Origin: Burkholderia paludis
Lineage (GTDB): Bacteria; Pseudomonadota; Gammaproteobacteria; Burkholderiales; Burkholderiaceae
Length of the DNA stretch: 60,675 bases
Assembly (NCBI RefSeq): GCF_000732615.1
Contig: NZ_JPGL01000063.1
Span: 1 to 60,675 of the forward strand
Direction: 5' to 3'
Made by a program: the position numbers and the translations under genes. Numbering within the stretch: the stretch's first letter is position 1; the number at the start of each line of letters is the position of its first letter. A model generated the notes under the pieces. That model was given only the letters and a program-made list of their open reading frames with translations, was not told the origin of the DNA and did no database searches. Positions 33,939 through 43,564 of the stretch are shown in pieces.

Positions 33939-35006
33939 TTACAGCGCCGCGACCACCGCGTCGCCCATCGCCACCGTGCCGACCTGCTTGCCGCCCGGCG
34001 TCGCGATGTCGCCCGTCCGGTAGCCCTGTTCGAGCACCGTTTTCACCGCGCGCTCGATGCGATCGGCCTGCTCCGCGCGATTCAGCGAGTAGCGCAGCAT
34101 CATCGCGGCCGACAGGATTGTCGCGAGCGGGTTCGCGATGCCCTTGCCCGCGATGTCCGGCGCGGAACCGTGCGACGGCTCGTACAGGCCCTTGTTGTTC
34201 TTGTCGAGCGACGCCGACGGCAGCATGCCGATCGAGCCCGTCAGCATCGACGCCTCGTCCGACAGGATGTCGCCGAACATGTTGCCGGTGACGATCACGT
34301 CGAACTGCTTCGGCGCCTTCGCGAGCTGCATCGCCGCGTTGTCGACGTACATGTGCGACAGCTCGACGTCCGCGTATTCCTTCGACACGTCGATCATCAC
34401 GTCGCGCCAGAACTGCGAGGTCTCGAGCACGTTCGCCTTGTCGACCGACAGCAGCTTCTTCGCGCGCTTGCGGGCGGCCTGGAACGCGACGTGCGCGATG
34501 CGGCGCACTTCCGGTTCCGAGTAGCGCATCGTGTCGAAGCCTTCGCGTTCGCCGGCGAACGGACCGTCCGGCGCCGCGCGCACGCCGCGCGGCTGGCCGA
34601 AGTACACGTCGCCGTTCAGTTCGCGCACGATCAGGATGTCGAGGCCCGACACGAGTTCCGGCTTCAGCGGCGATGCATCGACGAGCTGCGGATAGCACAG
34701 CGCCGGGCGGAAGTTCGCGAACAGCTCGAGATGCTTGCGCAGCCCGAGGATTGCCTGCTCGGGGCGCAGCGCGCGCTCGAGCGAGTCGTATTTCCAGTCG
34801 CCGACGGCGCCGAACAGAATCGCGTCGGCCTCACGGGCGAGCGCAAGCGTCGCGTCCGGCAGCGGATGGCCGCTCGCCGCGTAGCCGGCGCCGCCGACCG
34901 GCGCCTGTTCGAGTTCGAACTTCTCGTCGAGTGCGTTCAGCACCTTCAACGCTTCGTTGACGATTTCCGGACCGATGCCGTCGCCGGGCAGCACTGCAAT
35001 CTTCAT
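33939..35006 (-). CDS. leuB: 3-isopropylmalate dehydrogenase
   Basis: A 355-residue NAD-dependent oxidative decarboxylase of leucine synthesis. It shows MKIAVLPGDGIGPEIVNEAL at the start, VRELNGDVYFGQPRG near 138, and NMFGDILSDEASMLTGSIGMLPSASL near 240 with the metal-binding aspartates, then EPSHGSAPDIAGKGIANP. Length is typical. It follows leuD by 76 bases in the leuC-leuD-leuB operon. Confidence 0.96.
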   Translation of the reverse strand: MKIAVLPGDGIGPEIVNEALKVLNALDEKFELEQAPVGGAGYAASGHPLPDATLALAREADAILFGAVGDWKYDSLERALRPEQAILGLRKHLELFANFRPALCYPQLVDASPLKPELVSGLDILIVRELNGDVYFGQPRGVRAAPDGPFAGEREGFDTMRYSEPEVRRIAHVAFQAARKRAKKLLSVDKANVLETSQFWRDVMIDVSKEYADVELSHMYVDNAAMQLAKAPKQFDVIVTGNMFGDILSDEASMLTGSIGMLPSASLDKNNKGLYEPSHGSAPDIAGKGIANPLATILSAAMMLRYSLNRAEQADRIERAVKTVLEQGYRTGDIATPGGKQVGTVAMGDAVVAAL

Positions 35007-35082
35007 GCGTTTTTCCTGACTGGGTAGGTTATGGAGGCAGGCCGGCGAACGCGCCGCAGGCGCGCCCGCCCGAAAGGCGCGA

Positions 35083-35733
35083 TCAGCCGACCAGCTTGTG
35101 GTTGAGCCACGGCTGCTTCACGAGGCGTTCCGCCTCGAACTGGCGGATCTTGTCCGCGTGGCGCAGCGTGAGGCCGATGTCGTCGAAGCCGTTCAGCAGG
35201 CAGTACTTGCGGAACGCGGTGACCTCGAACGGATACTCGCGGCCGTCGCCCGTCCGCACCACCTGCGCGTCGAGATCGACCGTGAGCTGGTAGCCGTTGA
35301 ACGCGTACGTGTCGTTGAACAGGTGATCGACCTGCTGTTCGGTCAATACGATCGGCAGCAGGCCGTTCTTGAAGCAGTTGTTGAAGAAGATGTCCGCGAA
35401 GCTCGGCGCGATGATCGCGCGGAAGCCATACTGCTGCAGCGCCCACGGTGCGTGCTCGCGCGAGCTGCCGCAGCCGAAGTTCTTGCGCGCGATCAGCACC
35501 GACGCGCCCTGGTAGCGCGGCTGGTTCAGCACGAAATCGGGATTCAGCGGCCGCTTCGAGTTGTCTTGGCCCGGCTCGCCGTGATCGAGATAACGCCATT
35601 CGTCGAACGCGTTCGGACCGAAGCCCGTGCGCTTGATCGACTTCAGGAACTGCTTCGGGATGATCGCGTCGGTGTCGACGTTCTCGCGATCGAGCGGCGC
35701 CACGACGCCGGTATGCACTGTAAATTTTTCCAT
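35083..35733 (-). CDS. leuD: 3-isopropylmalate dehydratase small subunit
   Basis: A 216-residue swivelling subunit that pairs with LeuC to isomerise isopropylmalate. It shows APLDRENVDTDAIIPKQFLK at ~12, ILIARKNFGCGSSREHAPWAL at ~80 and FADIFFNNCFKNGLLPI at ~109. Opens MEKFTVHTGVV. It lies 65 bases after the entericidin-like gene. Confidence 0.95.
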   Translation of the reverse strand: MEKFTVHTGVVAPLDRENVDTDAIIPKQFLKSIKRTGFGPNAFDEWRYLDHGEPGQDNSKRPLNPDFVLNQPRYQGASVLIARKNFGCGSSREHAPWALQQYGFRAIIAPSFADIFFNNCFKNGLLPIVLTEQQVDHLFNDTYAFNGYQLTVDLDAQVVRTGDGREYPFEVTAFRKYCLLNGFDDIGLTLRHADKIRQFEAERLVKQPWLNHKLVG

Positions 35734-35798
35734 GATCCGTCAATCCGGTTGAAGGGCCGGCGTTCCGCCGGCGCACATCGACAAATTCTCGGCGGAGG

Positions 35799-35945
35799 TC
35801 ACTCCGCGGCGCGCTTCAGGGCGCTGCCGGCGGCGTTGACGTCCTCCCCGAAGCCTCGGACGGTATTGCATCCCGCGAGGCCGAAACCCAGCCCCGCCAG
35901 CGCCAGCGCGGCAACCAGCCGCGCGATGACCTTCGATGCCGTCAC
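35799..35945 (-). CDS. Entericidin A/B-like small lipoprotein
   Basis: A 48-residue lipoprotein read from a GTG start at 35945, three bases after the leuC stop. Residues 1-25 are a signal peptide with a lipobox ending LAGC (Cys26), followed by NTVRGFGEDVNAAGSALKRAA. This is the entericidin pattern of a lipidated, amphipathic small helix. Entericidins are envelope lipoproteins linked to stress and lysis in enterics; the role here is unknown. It is embedded between leuC and leuD and so is likely expressed with leucine synthesis, an arrangement shared by other Burkholderia. Confidence 0.82.
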   Translation of the reverse strand: MTASKVIARLVAALALAGLGFGLAGCNTVRGFGEDVNAAGSALKRAAE

Positions 35946-35948
35946 GCG

Positions 35949-37358
35949 TTACCCCAGCTGGCGAATGTCGACGAAGTGGCCTTCGATGGCCGCCGCCGCC
36001 GCCATCGCGGGGCTCACGAGGTGCGTGCGACCGCCCGCGCCCTGCCGCCCTTCGAAGTTGCGGTTCGACGTCGACGCGCAGCGCTCGCCCGGATCGAGCC
36101 GGTCGGCGTTCATCGCGAGACACATCGAGCAGCCCGGCTCGCGCCATTCGAAACCGGCGTCCGTGAACACCTTGTCGAGCCCTTCGCGCTCGGCCTGCGC
36201 CTTCACGAGGCCCGAGCCCGGCACGACCATCGCGAGCCGCACGTTCGACGCGACGCGGCGATTCAGCTTCCGCACGACGTACGCGGCCGCGCGGATGTCC
36301 TCGATCCGCGCATTCGTGCACGAGCCGATGAAGATCTTGTCGACCTTGATCGACTCGATCGGCGTGTTCGGCTCGAGCGCCATGTAGGCCAGCGCGCGCT
36401 CCATCGCGTCGCGCTTGACCGGATCCTTCTCGCGCTCGGGGTCGGGCACGCGACCGTCGATCGACGTGACCATTTCCGGCGACGTGCCCCACGTGACCTG
36501 CGGGACGATCTCGGCCGCGTTCAGCTCGACCACGCGGTCGAACTGCGCGCCTTCGTCCGATTTGAACTGGCGCCAGTATTCGACGGCCTGATCCCATTCC
36601 GCGCCGGTCGGCACGAACGGACGGCCCTTCAGGTAATCGATCGTCGTATCGTCGACGGCGACCATGCCCGCGCGCGCGCCGGCCTCGATCGCCATGTTGC
36701 AGACGGTCATGCGGCCTTCCATCGTCAGCGCGCGGATCGTCGAGCCGCCGAATTCGATCGCGTAGCCCGTGCCGCCGGCCGTGCCGATCCTGCCGATGAT
36801 CGCGAGCACGATGTCCTTCGCGGTGCAGCCGCGCGGCAATGCGCCCTCGACCTTCACGAGCATGTTCTTGCTCTTTTTCTGCAGCAGCGTCTGCGTCGCG
36901 AGCACGTGCTCGACTTCCGACGTGCCGATGCCGTGCGCGAGCGCGCCGAACGCGCCGTGCGTCGACGTATGCGAATCGCCGCACACGATCGTCATGCCCG
37001 GCAGCGTCGCGCCCTGCTCCGGCCCGATGATGTGGACGATGCCCTGGCGCACGTCGTTCATCTTGAACTGCGTGATGCCGAACGCGTCGCAGTTCGCGTC
37101 GAGCGTGTCGACCTGCAGCTTCGAGACGGGATCGGCGATGCCGTGGGTGCGATCGGTGGTCGGCACGTTGTGGTCCGACACGGCCAGGTTCGCGCTGATG
37201 CGCCACACCGGACGCTGCGCCATCTTCAGCCCTTCGAACGCCTGCGGGCTCGTGACTTCATGCAGCAGCTGACGGTCGATGTAAAGCAGGGTCGTGCCGT
37301 CTTCCTCGGTGTGGACCACGTGGGTGTTCCACAGTTTGTCGTAGAGAGTCTGTGCCAT
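35949..37358 (-). CDS. leuC: 3-isopropylmalate dehydratase large subunit
   Basis: A 469-residue aconitase-family [4Fe-4S] enzyme. The DRTHG loop is at ~66. Cluster ligands are Cys in FIGSCTNARIEDI (~346) and the later GCSMCLAMN pair (~407-410). VCGDSHTSTHGAFGALAHGIGTSEVEHVLATQ is the substrate-binding helix region. Opens MAQTLYDKLW; the start at 37358 has no strong ribosome site. It is the first gene of the leu operon, and a 30-bp palindrome lies 117 bases upstream. Confidence 0.96.
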   Translation of the reverse strand: MAQTLYDKLWNTHVVHTEEDGTTLLYIDRQLLHEVTSPQAFEGLKMAQRPVWRISANLAVSDHNVPTTDRTHGIADPVSKLQVDTLDANCDAFGITQFKMNDVRQGIVHIIGPEQGATLPGMTIVCGDSHTSTHGAFGALAHGIGTSEVEHVLATQTLLQKKSKNMLVKVEGALPRGCTAKDIVLAIIGRIGTAGGTGYAIEFGGSTIRALTMEGRMTVCNMAIEAGARAGMVAVDDTTIDYLKGRPFVPTGAEWDQAVEYWRQFKSDEGAQFDRVVELNAAEIVPQVTWGTSPEMVTSIDGRVPDPEREKDPVKRDAMERALAYMALEPNTPIESIKVDKIFIGSCTNARIEDIRAAAYVVRKLNRRVASNVRLAMVVPGSGLVKAQAEREGLDKVFTDAGFEWREPGCSMCLAMNADRLDPGERCASTSNRNFEGRQGAGGRTHLVSPAMAAAAAIEGHFVDIRQLG

Positions 37359-37663
37359 GGGTATGCGGGGTCGTTGTGACTACAAGCCTTGCGGATGCGG
37401 TCGATTATGCCACGCAGAACGCGTCGCGGCGCAGGCCGGACGCGAAAAAACCCATTAAAAACAGTGGTTTGGCTGGTAGTGCCAATACCTGTATCGGCAT
37501 TACCCGGCAATCGACGCGTCCCTACCGATTCGTTTCGAAGACCATGGTCGATTAGTTTTAGAGACAACGTGCAGGAGCAGCCCGCTCGACTTACTCTCCC
37601 AAGGCGTCTCACGAACTAATCCCGTCCTCGGAATCTGCGTCGGATTGCGCGACCAGACTACCC
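37359..37663. promoter_or_regulatory. leuC upstream region up to the IS3 insertion, with 30-bp imperfect palindrome
   Basis: GGTAGTGCCAATAC, two bases, then GTATCGGCATTACC (37475-37504) pair with two mismatches per arm. The site is centred ~131 bases before leuC and resembles a dimeric regulator operator, such as for a LysR-type regulator of leucine genes. No -10/-35 pair is certain. The rest, to the IS left end at 37664, shows no gene. Confidence 0.5.
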
Positions 37664-37727
37664 TGTAGTGGTCTAATGAAACCGGACACTGATTTAGGCG
37701 AGAATGCTCGCCATGAAGAGGCGTCTG

Positions 37728-38036
37728 ATGACAAAGCAACGACGGACGTTTTCCCCAGAGTTCAAACAGCAAGCCGCGAGCCTGGTGGTCGACCAGGGCT
37801 ATAGCCATGTGGAGGCGAGCCGCTCGGTCGGCGTCGGCGAGACGGTGCTGCGCCGCTGGGTGCATCAGCTTCAAATGGAACGTCAGGGTGTCACGCCGCA
37901 GGGCAAGGCAATCACGCCGGATCAACAACGCATCAAGGAACTCGAGGCACGCATCGAACGCCTCGAGCGTGAGAAGGTCATTTTAAAAAAAGCTACCGCG
38001 CTCTTGATGTCGGAAGGGATCGAACGTACGAAGTAA
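37728..38036 (+). CDS. IS3-family transposase OrfA
   Basis: A 102-residue helix-turn-helix protein of the element. RRTFSPEFKQQAASLVVDQGYSHVEASRSVGVGETVLRRWVHQL is the HTH region and IKELEARIERLEREKVILKKATALL the leucine-zipper tail. The start at 37728 has GAGG six bases upstream; ATGs at 37704 and 37713 are alternatives. The A7 slippery site A-AAA-AAA at 37985-37991, near its end, would give the OrfAB fusion transposase. Confidence 0.88.
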   Translation: MTKQRRTFSPEFKQQAASLVVDQGYSHVEASRSVGVGETVLRRWVHQLQMERQGVTPQGKAITPDQQRIKELEARIERLEREKVILKKATALLMSEGIERTK

Positions 38037-38882
38037 TCGATCAGGTTTGCGAAGACGAATCTGTCGAGTTGGTCTGCGCTGTATTGGGTATGCCGCGATC
38101 CTGCCTGTACGCGTACCGCAAGCGTGCTAAGCGTGTGAATGCCGAGCGCATGGCGTTACGCAGCCGTGTGCATGAGTTGTTCATCGAGAGTCGCAGCTCC
38201 GCCGACAGCCGTAGCATTATGGGCATGATGCGCGAAGAAGGTACGGCAATTGGCCGTTTCAAGGTCAGTCGTTTGATGGAAGAGCTGGGGCTAATCTGCA
38301 AGCAGCCCGGTAGTCATGCATACAAGCAGGCGACGGTTGAACGGATCGATATTCCGAACCATCTGAACCGCCAGTTCGACGTTGACGCGCCGAATCAGGT
38401 CTGGTCCGGCGACATCACGTATATCTGGGCGCAAGGCCGTTGGCATTATCTGGCGGCCGTGCTCGACCTGTTCGCGCGGCGCGTTGTCGGCTGGGCATTC
38501 TCAACGCACCCAGATGCCGATCTGGTCGTGCAAGCGTTGGAGATGACCTATGAGCAGCGTGGCGACCGCGAGGATTGCTGTTCCATTCGGATCAGGGCGG
38601 CCTAGCCGGAAATTCCGTCAGAGGCTCTGGCGCTATCGGATAAAGCAGAGCATGAGCCGTCGTGGAAATTGCTGGGACAATTCCCCGATGGAACGGCTGT
38701 TCCGCAGCTTGAAAACGGAATGGCTGCCGTCGGTGGGTTACATGTCGACACAAGAAGCACACCGGGATATCCGTCACTACCTGATGCACCGGTACAACTG
38801 GATACGGCCGCATCAGTTCAATGACGGACTCGCACCGGCTGTCGCAGAAGAAAAACTTAACGCAGTGTCCGGAATGAGTTGA
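37991..38882 (+). pseudogene. IS3-family transposase OrfB, frameshifted
   Basis: The -1 frame after the slippery site reads SYRALDVGRDRTYEVIDQ, then the HTH_21 and rve integrase domains with the first catalytic Asp in VWSGDITYIW and the region VLDLFARRVVGWAFS. Near 38575 the frame shifts: HSDQGG (second Asp) is in another frame. It shifts again near 38600, after an apparent deletion of several bases, before SRKFRQRLWRYRIKQSMSRRGNCWDNSPMERLF with the catalytic Glu. The DDE parts are thus split over three frames. Confidence 0.88.
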
Positions 38883-39106
38883 CCACTACACCCCATTCCT
38901 TTCATTTACATTTCAGTCTTCGCAAAAGCGTGGCCACATCCTCTTTTCTGATCGAAAATCAGACATCGTATTTTGTCAAATCCATAAACCGCCAAGCCCC
39001 TCTGGTCAACTTTGGATAAAATCGCGCGAGCGACACTTGGTCGCTATGGCTGACCGTCGCCGACGTCGCGTTCTTGGCGGTCGAACCTGAGAGACAAGGA
39101 AAAAAA

Positions 39107-42004
39107 ATGGCTCTTCGACCTGTCGGCGCTGCCGATTTGCAGGCGACCACGCTGTACGAATCGATACACCGGGGCTTAATGCAGCACGAACGCTTGCTCA
39201 TGTTCCGCTCCCCGCTCGGTGCGCAGACGCTGATCCCCGTGCGCGCGAAGGGTTGGTCCAGAATTGGACGGGGCTATCGCTGGGTAGTCGACGTCGTCTC
39301 GTTGCGCGACGATATTGACAATCTGGAGCTGGAACACCAGCCAGTCACACTGTTTATCCAGCAGAATTCGGCGCCCTTTGCTGCGTCAATTTATCGTCCA
39401 ATTCATGGCTTCGTTCACAAATTCCATACTCTCGGACAAGACGGAACCCTGACCGTCTACCAAATTGAGTTCGAGTCGGCGCTCTTCTTTCTTGGGAAGG
39501 CGAGGAAGGACGATCATTGGTTTGAAAAAAATGCACGGGATATTATCGTCGAGCTTCTCGGTGCATATCCGCAATTGGCCGGGTGCGTACGTTTCGCCCT
39601 GACGGATGAACCGCGCATACGCTCGTACACGCGACAGAGCGATACCGACCTGAACTTCTTCCACCGGATTCTTGAAGACGAAGGTTGGTACTTTTACTTC
39701 GAGCACGCTCCGGTCCAATATGAAGGCGATCCTCGGGTGTCGACGCTCGTGATCGTCGATCGTCTTTCCGCGTTACCTGAAGCTAAACCTATCGAATTCG
39801 CTAACGGCGTCGTAGGTGGCGAAGTAGACGGCTTCACACAATGGGCAGCGTTGCAGGTCGCGCAAAGCCTTGCCTACGCAACGACGTCCTTCAACTACAA
39901 GGATCCGGAACGCAATTACTCCGTGCAAAGTGACCTGGGCGATAGCGCTGTCACGTACACGACGGAAGAACGGCGCCAGCACGTAAAGCGTGAGGTTCCA
40001 TATGCGCCCATGATCGTGCGAGAAGCACTGTCGTATGCGTACCCAAACTCGGATGACGGGCGCCGGCGCGCATCCACTCGAACCGAAGCCTGGACTTCCG
40101 CCGCCCGCCGTTATTTAGCCATCGGCGGTGTGCGGTGGATCGACGCCGGATTGCGCTTCACGCTCGAGCATCACACACGGCACATGACTGTCGAGCCGAA
40201 CCTCCGGGAATTCCTGATCGTCGAGGCCGAATGGTTCATTGAAAACAATGTGCCAGTTTCCAGCCATGCCGCGACCTATCCTCTGAGCTTGCAAAGCGAC
40301 TTGTCCGACTTACGTCGAGACCACGACGGCCAGTTCAACTCACAAACCAACCCAATCGACGGCCTGGCCGGCTTCTACTTCGTCAAGGTAGAGGCGCAGC
40401 GGACCGGCATCGAATATCGCAGTCCGTTCGAGCATAAAAAGCCACTGATGCACGCCGAGCATGCGCTCGTAAGCGGACCGGATGACGAAGAAGCGTGGGC
40501 CGATGAGCGCAATCGTATCTACGTGACTTATCCGTGGGATCAGCGCAGCGGGACCGGCCCGTTCCGGACATCGCCGCCGCTGCTGGTGATGCAGGCCGAC
40601 ACCGGATATGGGTACGGCGGTGTTCATGTCCCCCGGAAGGGCGAATGGGTGCTGGTCGGTTATTTCCAGGGCGATTGCGACCGACCATATGTGCTCGGTC
40701 GCCTCCCGTCTCAAACGACATCGCCGCAGTGGCATACCAACGCCCTGCTCTCGGGACTGATGTCCAACGGTTTCGGAAAAAGCGGCGCATACAACGCATT
40801 CGTCCACGACGATTCGACGCACCAAGGGGCTACGCGCCTGACGACGTACACGGGCAAGGTCGGGAATAGCTACAGTCTGTATCATCAGGGCGTCTTGATC
40901 GACCATGCGGGCAACAAGAACGCCCGCGGCCGATATCTCGGAAAGGGTGCGCTACTACATACGGACGACTACCTCGGTTTGCGTGCGAATCGCGGCGCAT
41001 ATATCGGCACGTACCCGAAGGCGCACAACGATGACCAGCTCGACGTCAAGGAAGCACAGGGCCAGTTGATCGGTGCTGAGAGTATCGTAGAAACACTGTC
41101 GAATGTCGGCGTCCAGCACCACGCTGACAGCCTGCAAGACAGCCACGATTCGCTCAAACAGTTCAGCGACGCTACGCAGCAGTCGGAGGCGCCGGAAGCC
41201 AGCGGCGGACGTACTGCCGGCGGAGGAACAGGAAGCGCGAACGCCTTCAAGAAGGCGATTCTGCTACTCGCCAGTCCGTTCGGCGTCGGCACGTCTACGC
41301 AAGACTCGCTGCACATGACGGCCGATCGCCATATCAATCTGGTCAGCGGTCTGAACACACATATCGGCACGGCGGGCGCGTTCGTCGTCAATGCCGCCAA
41401 GGCGATTGGGATGTTCTCCCAGACGGCGATCAGATTGTTCAGCAAAGGGCCGGTGCAAATTCAGTCCCATGAGGCAGACGTCGAGGTGATCGCCAAAGCA
41501 GTCCTCAAACTACTGTCGCAAGGTGACATCGAAATCGCCGCCGGCGGAAAGCTGGTACTGACGGCTGGCGGTGCTTCGATCACCCTGGAAGGCGGAAATA
41601 TTCGGGGACACGCCCCCGGAACGGTCGAGTTCAAGGGCGCGCAGCATTCCTTCAGTGGCCCGGCGAGCATGCGTTACGCGATGCCAGCACTACCCGTCAG
41701 TACGCTGACGCAAAACCCCGCGCATGAATATACGCAGATCTTTGATGTCTCCTCCGTGATCGCGAATCTCGGCTTGGGCCAAAGTCTAGAGGCGCAGACA
41801 TACCGTATCTATATGCCGGACGGCACGACGATCCAGCAGCAGGGCGGACTACTCGACGGGGCCACGGCGGCCGTTCATACGCCCGAACCTACGAAGGTCA
41901 AGTGCGAAGTAGGCGGTGGTGAGTGGGGTGCTCTGGAGGCCGCGTACGATTATGAAGCGCCGAGTGGCGCCAACGAATTGTCCGACCTGCCGCAAATCGA
42001 TTAA
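39107..42004 (+). CDS. vgrG: Type VI secretion spike protein VgrG
   Basis: A 965-residue T6SS puncturing-tip protein. The N-terminal gp27-like domain (~1-400) includes FHTLGQDGTLTVYQIEF and TRQSDTDLNFFHRILEDEGW. A gp5-like OB fold (~460-560) has RIYVTYPWDQRSGTGPFR and DCDRPYVLGRLPS. A DUF2345-type beta-helix stalk (~690-850) has LVSGLNTHIGTAGAFVVNAA and GDIEIAAGGKLVLTAGGAS. The last ~110 residues are a C-terminal extension that may dock cargo. AAGGA eight bases upstream sets the start at 39107. No tss structural gene is present, so it depends on a T6SS encoded elsewhere. The effector gene starts 42 bases downstream. Confidence 0.94.
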   Translation: MALRPVGAADLQATTLYESIHRGLMQHERLLMFRSPLGAQTLIPVRAKGWSRIGRGYRWVVDVVSLRDDIDNLELEHQPVTLFIQQNSAPFAASIYRPIHGFVHKFHTLGQDGTLTVYQIEFESALFFLGKARKDDHWFEKNARDIIVELLGAYPQLAGCVRFALTDEPRIRSYTRQSDTDLNFFHRILEDEGWYFYFEHAPVQYEGDPRVSTLVIVDRLSALPEAKPIEFANGVVGGEVDGFTQWAALQVAQSLAYATTSFNYKDPERNYSVQSDLGDSAVTYTTEERRQHVKREVPYAPMIVREALSYAYPNSDDGRRRASTRTEAWTSAARRYLAIGGVRWIDAGLRFTLEHHTRHMTVEPNLREFLIVEAEWFIENNVPVSSHAATYPLSLQSDLSDLRRDHDGQFNSQTNPIDGLAGFYFVKVEAQRTGIEYRSPFEHKKPLMHAEHALVSGPDDEEAWADERNRIYVTYPWDQRSGTGPFRTSPPLLVMQADTGYGYGGVHVPRKGEWVLVGYFQGDCDRPYVLGRLPSQTTSPQWHTNALLSGLMSNGFGKSGAYNAFVHDDSTHQGATRLTTYTGKVGNSYSLYHQGVLIDHAGNKNARGRYLGKGALLHTDDYLGLRANRGAYIGTYPKAHNDDQLDVKEAQGQLIGAESIVETLSNVGVQHHADSLQDSHDSLKQFSDATQQSEAPEASGGRTAGGGTGSANAFKKAILLLASPFGVGTSTQDSLHMTADRHINLVSGLNTHIGTAGAFVVNAAKAIGMFSQTAIRLFSKGPVQIQSHEADVEVIAKAVLKLLSQGDIEIAAGGKLVLTAGGASITLEGGNIRGHAPGTVEFKGAQHSFSGPASMRYAMPALPVSTLTQNPAHEYTQIFDVSSVIANLGLGQSLEAQTYRIYMPDGTTIQQQGGLLDGATAAVHTPEPTKVKCEVGGGEWGALEAAYDYEAPSGANELSDLPQID

Positions 42005-42046
42005 TGACGCCAGGACGGCCGGATTCGAACTTCATCAGGAGCACTT

Positions 42047-43564
42047 GTGGCAACCAATCAAACACAGGATGCCGCGCCGAAAGCTGGCGTGGCAGCAATG
42101 TTTATGTTTCAGGACGTGATGCACACGCCCATCGAGGGACTGTCCGTGCAGTTCAAGGTCGGCACTGGAACCCCCCCAGCACCGCCCTGGGTGGCTGGAC
42201 CGGACCCGACGAAAGTACAGGAGCCTCCCCCGGCTCCCGCGTCGAGCACGGCGACCGCAGCACCTGGCGCGGCGTCCGCTCCAGCCTCGGCTTCTGCTCC
42301 AGCGGCGGCTTCGACGGCGGCGACCGCCGGGCAGGCTGCATCAGGCACCAACGCACCCTCGCCTGCCGCCGCAAAGCCGGCAGCGCCGCCACCTCCGCCT
42401 CCGCCGCCTCCCATTTCTGACAACACCCTTGAGGCGACGACTGACAAGGACGGTTATGCAGTGACGATCACCAATGCCGTGCGCAATCAACCGATCGACG
42501 TCTTCGTTAAAAATCGACGTGGAGAATACGCGTGGAAAGCGAAGGTTGTGCCGAAGAAAGATATCAACGCATTTACCATCATCAGCCCTGAGTTTCATCT
42601 TGAGGCGACGACGAAGCCAACACCAAAAGACGATTTTGAGCAAGAATTGAATCTCCCTGTTGTAAAACAGGGCGAGATTATGACGTTTGATCGCTTACTG
42701 AATGAATTTGCTCCATACATTACATTTTCGCAAAAAGTAACCGAGCAAGGTCTATTGAAGAAAGATTTCCCGACGAAGAATAAGGAAGTGACCGTCGACG
42801 CCAAAACACACAAGAAAAAGACAAAAATCACCATCGAGCACCACTACAAGGTAGTGGAAACAGGGAAACCGCGAACAGTCGTGCTCAACGTCCTGGGGAC
42901 GAGACTGAACTATCCCAAGAACCTGGAAATTACCGACGAGAAGTACAAGCAGGTAGCCAAAGATCTTTCGTGCGAGGTAGCTGCAATCAAAGCAGTTGCG
43001 ATGACGGAGAGTCATGGTTCTGGATTTTGCGTGAACGGCCTGCCGAAAATTCGTTATGAACGGCATATGTTTATGAGGGCCAGTCTGCCGAAGGAGAGGC
43101 GAATGGAAGTACCATCTCTTCTTAGGAAGGAGACAAATCCATTTCCAAAATATCCGAATCTCTGCTTCCCAGCACAAGGCGACTACCAGAACGGCGAGAA
43201 AGACGATAGCGGATGGGCGAATTTAGAAGATGAACAAATCATGTATCAATATGAGCGACTCTTTCGCGCGTGTACGCTCAATCGGGATTATGCGATTATG
43301 GCATGTTCGTGGGGCGCCTTCCAGATCATGGGCATATTTTGGGAGGAGATGGGGTACGCGAGTCCAGTGGAACTGGCCAATCTCTCCATGCAAGGAATTG
43401 ATGGGCAGCTCGATCTTTTTGTTGCATACTGCAAGATGAATAAAAACGCGATAACTGCGCTCAAGGATAAAAATTGGGCTAATTTTGCAACGGCATATAA
43501 CGGCAACAACGCCCCTCCTTCTTACGCCGCATCAATGGGTAAATTTTACAATGAATTTAAGTAA
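42047..43564 (+). CDS. T6SS muramidase effector (DUF3380 type)
   Basis: A 505-residue predicted peptidoglycan-degrading toxin. Residues 1-41 may be a VgrG-docking segment, 42-125 a Pro/Ala-rich linker with a run of ten prolines, and 126-185 an Ig-like domain. Residues ~305-505 are an N-acetylmuramidase domain of the DUF3380 family: VAAIKAVAMTESHGSGF with the likely catalytic Glu321, PKIRYERHMFMR, and SWGAFQIMG. The start is GTG at 42047 with AGGAG six bases upstream. The C-terminal half is AT-richer than the N-terminal half. It overlaps the next gene by 14 bases, the usual effector-immunity arrangement. Confidence 0.85.
   Translation: MATNQTQDAAPKAGVAAMFMFQDVMHTPIEGLSVQFKVGTGTPPAPPWVAGPDPTKVQEPPPAPASSTATAAPGAASAPASASAPAAASTAATAGQAASGTNAPSPAAAKPAAPPPPPPPPPISDNTLEATTDKDGYAVTITNAVRNQPIDVFVKNRRGEYAWKAKVVPKKDINAFTIISPEFHLEATTKPTPKDDFEQELNLPVVKQGEIMTFDRLLNEFAPYITFSQKVTEQGLLKKDFPTKNKEVTVDAKTHKKKTKITIEHHYKVVETGKPRTVVLNVLGTRLNYPKNLEITDEKYKQVAKDLSCEVAAIKAVAMTESHGSGFCVNGLPKIRYERHMFMRASLPKERRMEVPSLLRKETNPFPKYPNLCFPAQGDYQNGEKDDSGWANLEDEQIMYQYERLFRACTLNRDYAIMACSWGAFQIMGIFWEEMGYASPVELANLSMQGIDGQLDLFVAYCKMNKNAITALKDKNWANFATAYNGNNAPPSYAASMGKFYNEFK

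Larger units (their letters stand above)
37664..38891 (+). mobile_element. IS3-family insertion sequence, 1228 bp
   Basis: The ends are TGTAGTGGTC-N8-CCGGACACTG at 37664-37691 and its inverted copy at 38864-38891, differing only in the eight central bases. The flanks are CCC on both sides (37661-37663, 38892-38894), a likely 3-bp target duplication. It carries orfA and an out-of-frame orfB with a run of seven A at 37985-37991 for programmed -1 frameshifting. orfB has two further frameshifts, so the copy is probably immobile. It lies directly upstream of vgrG. Confidence 0.92.
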
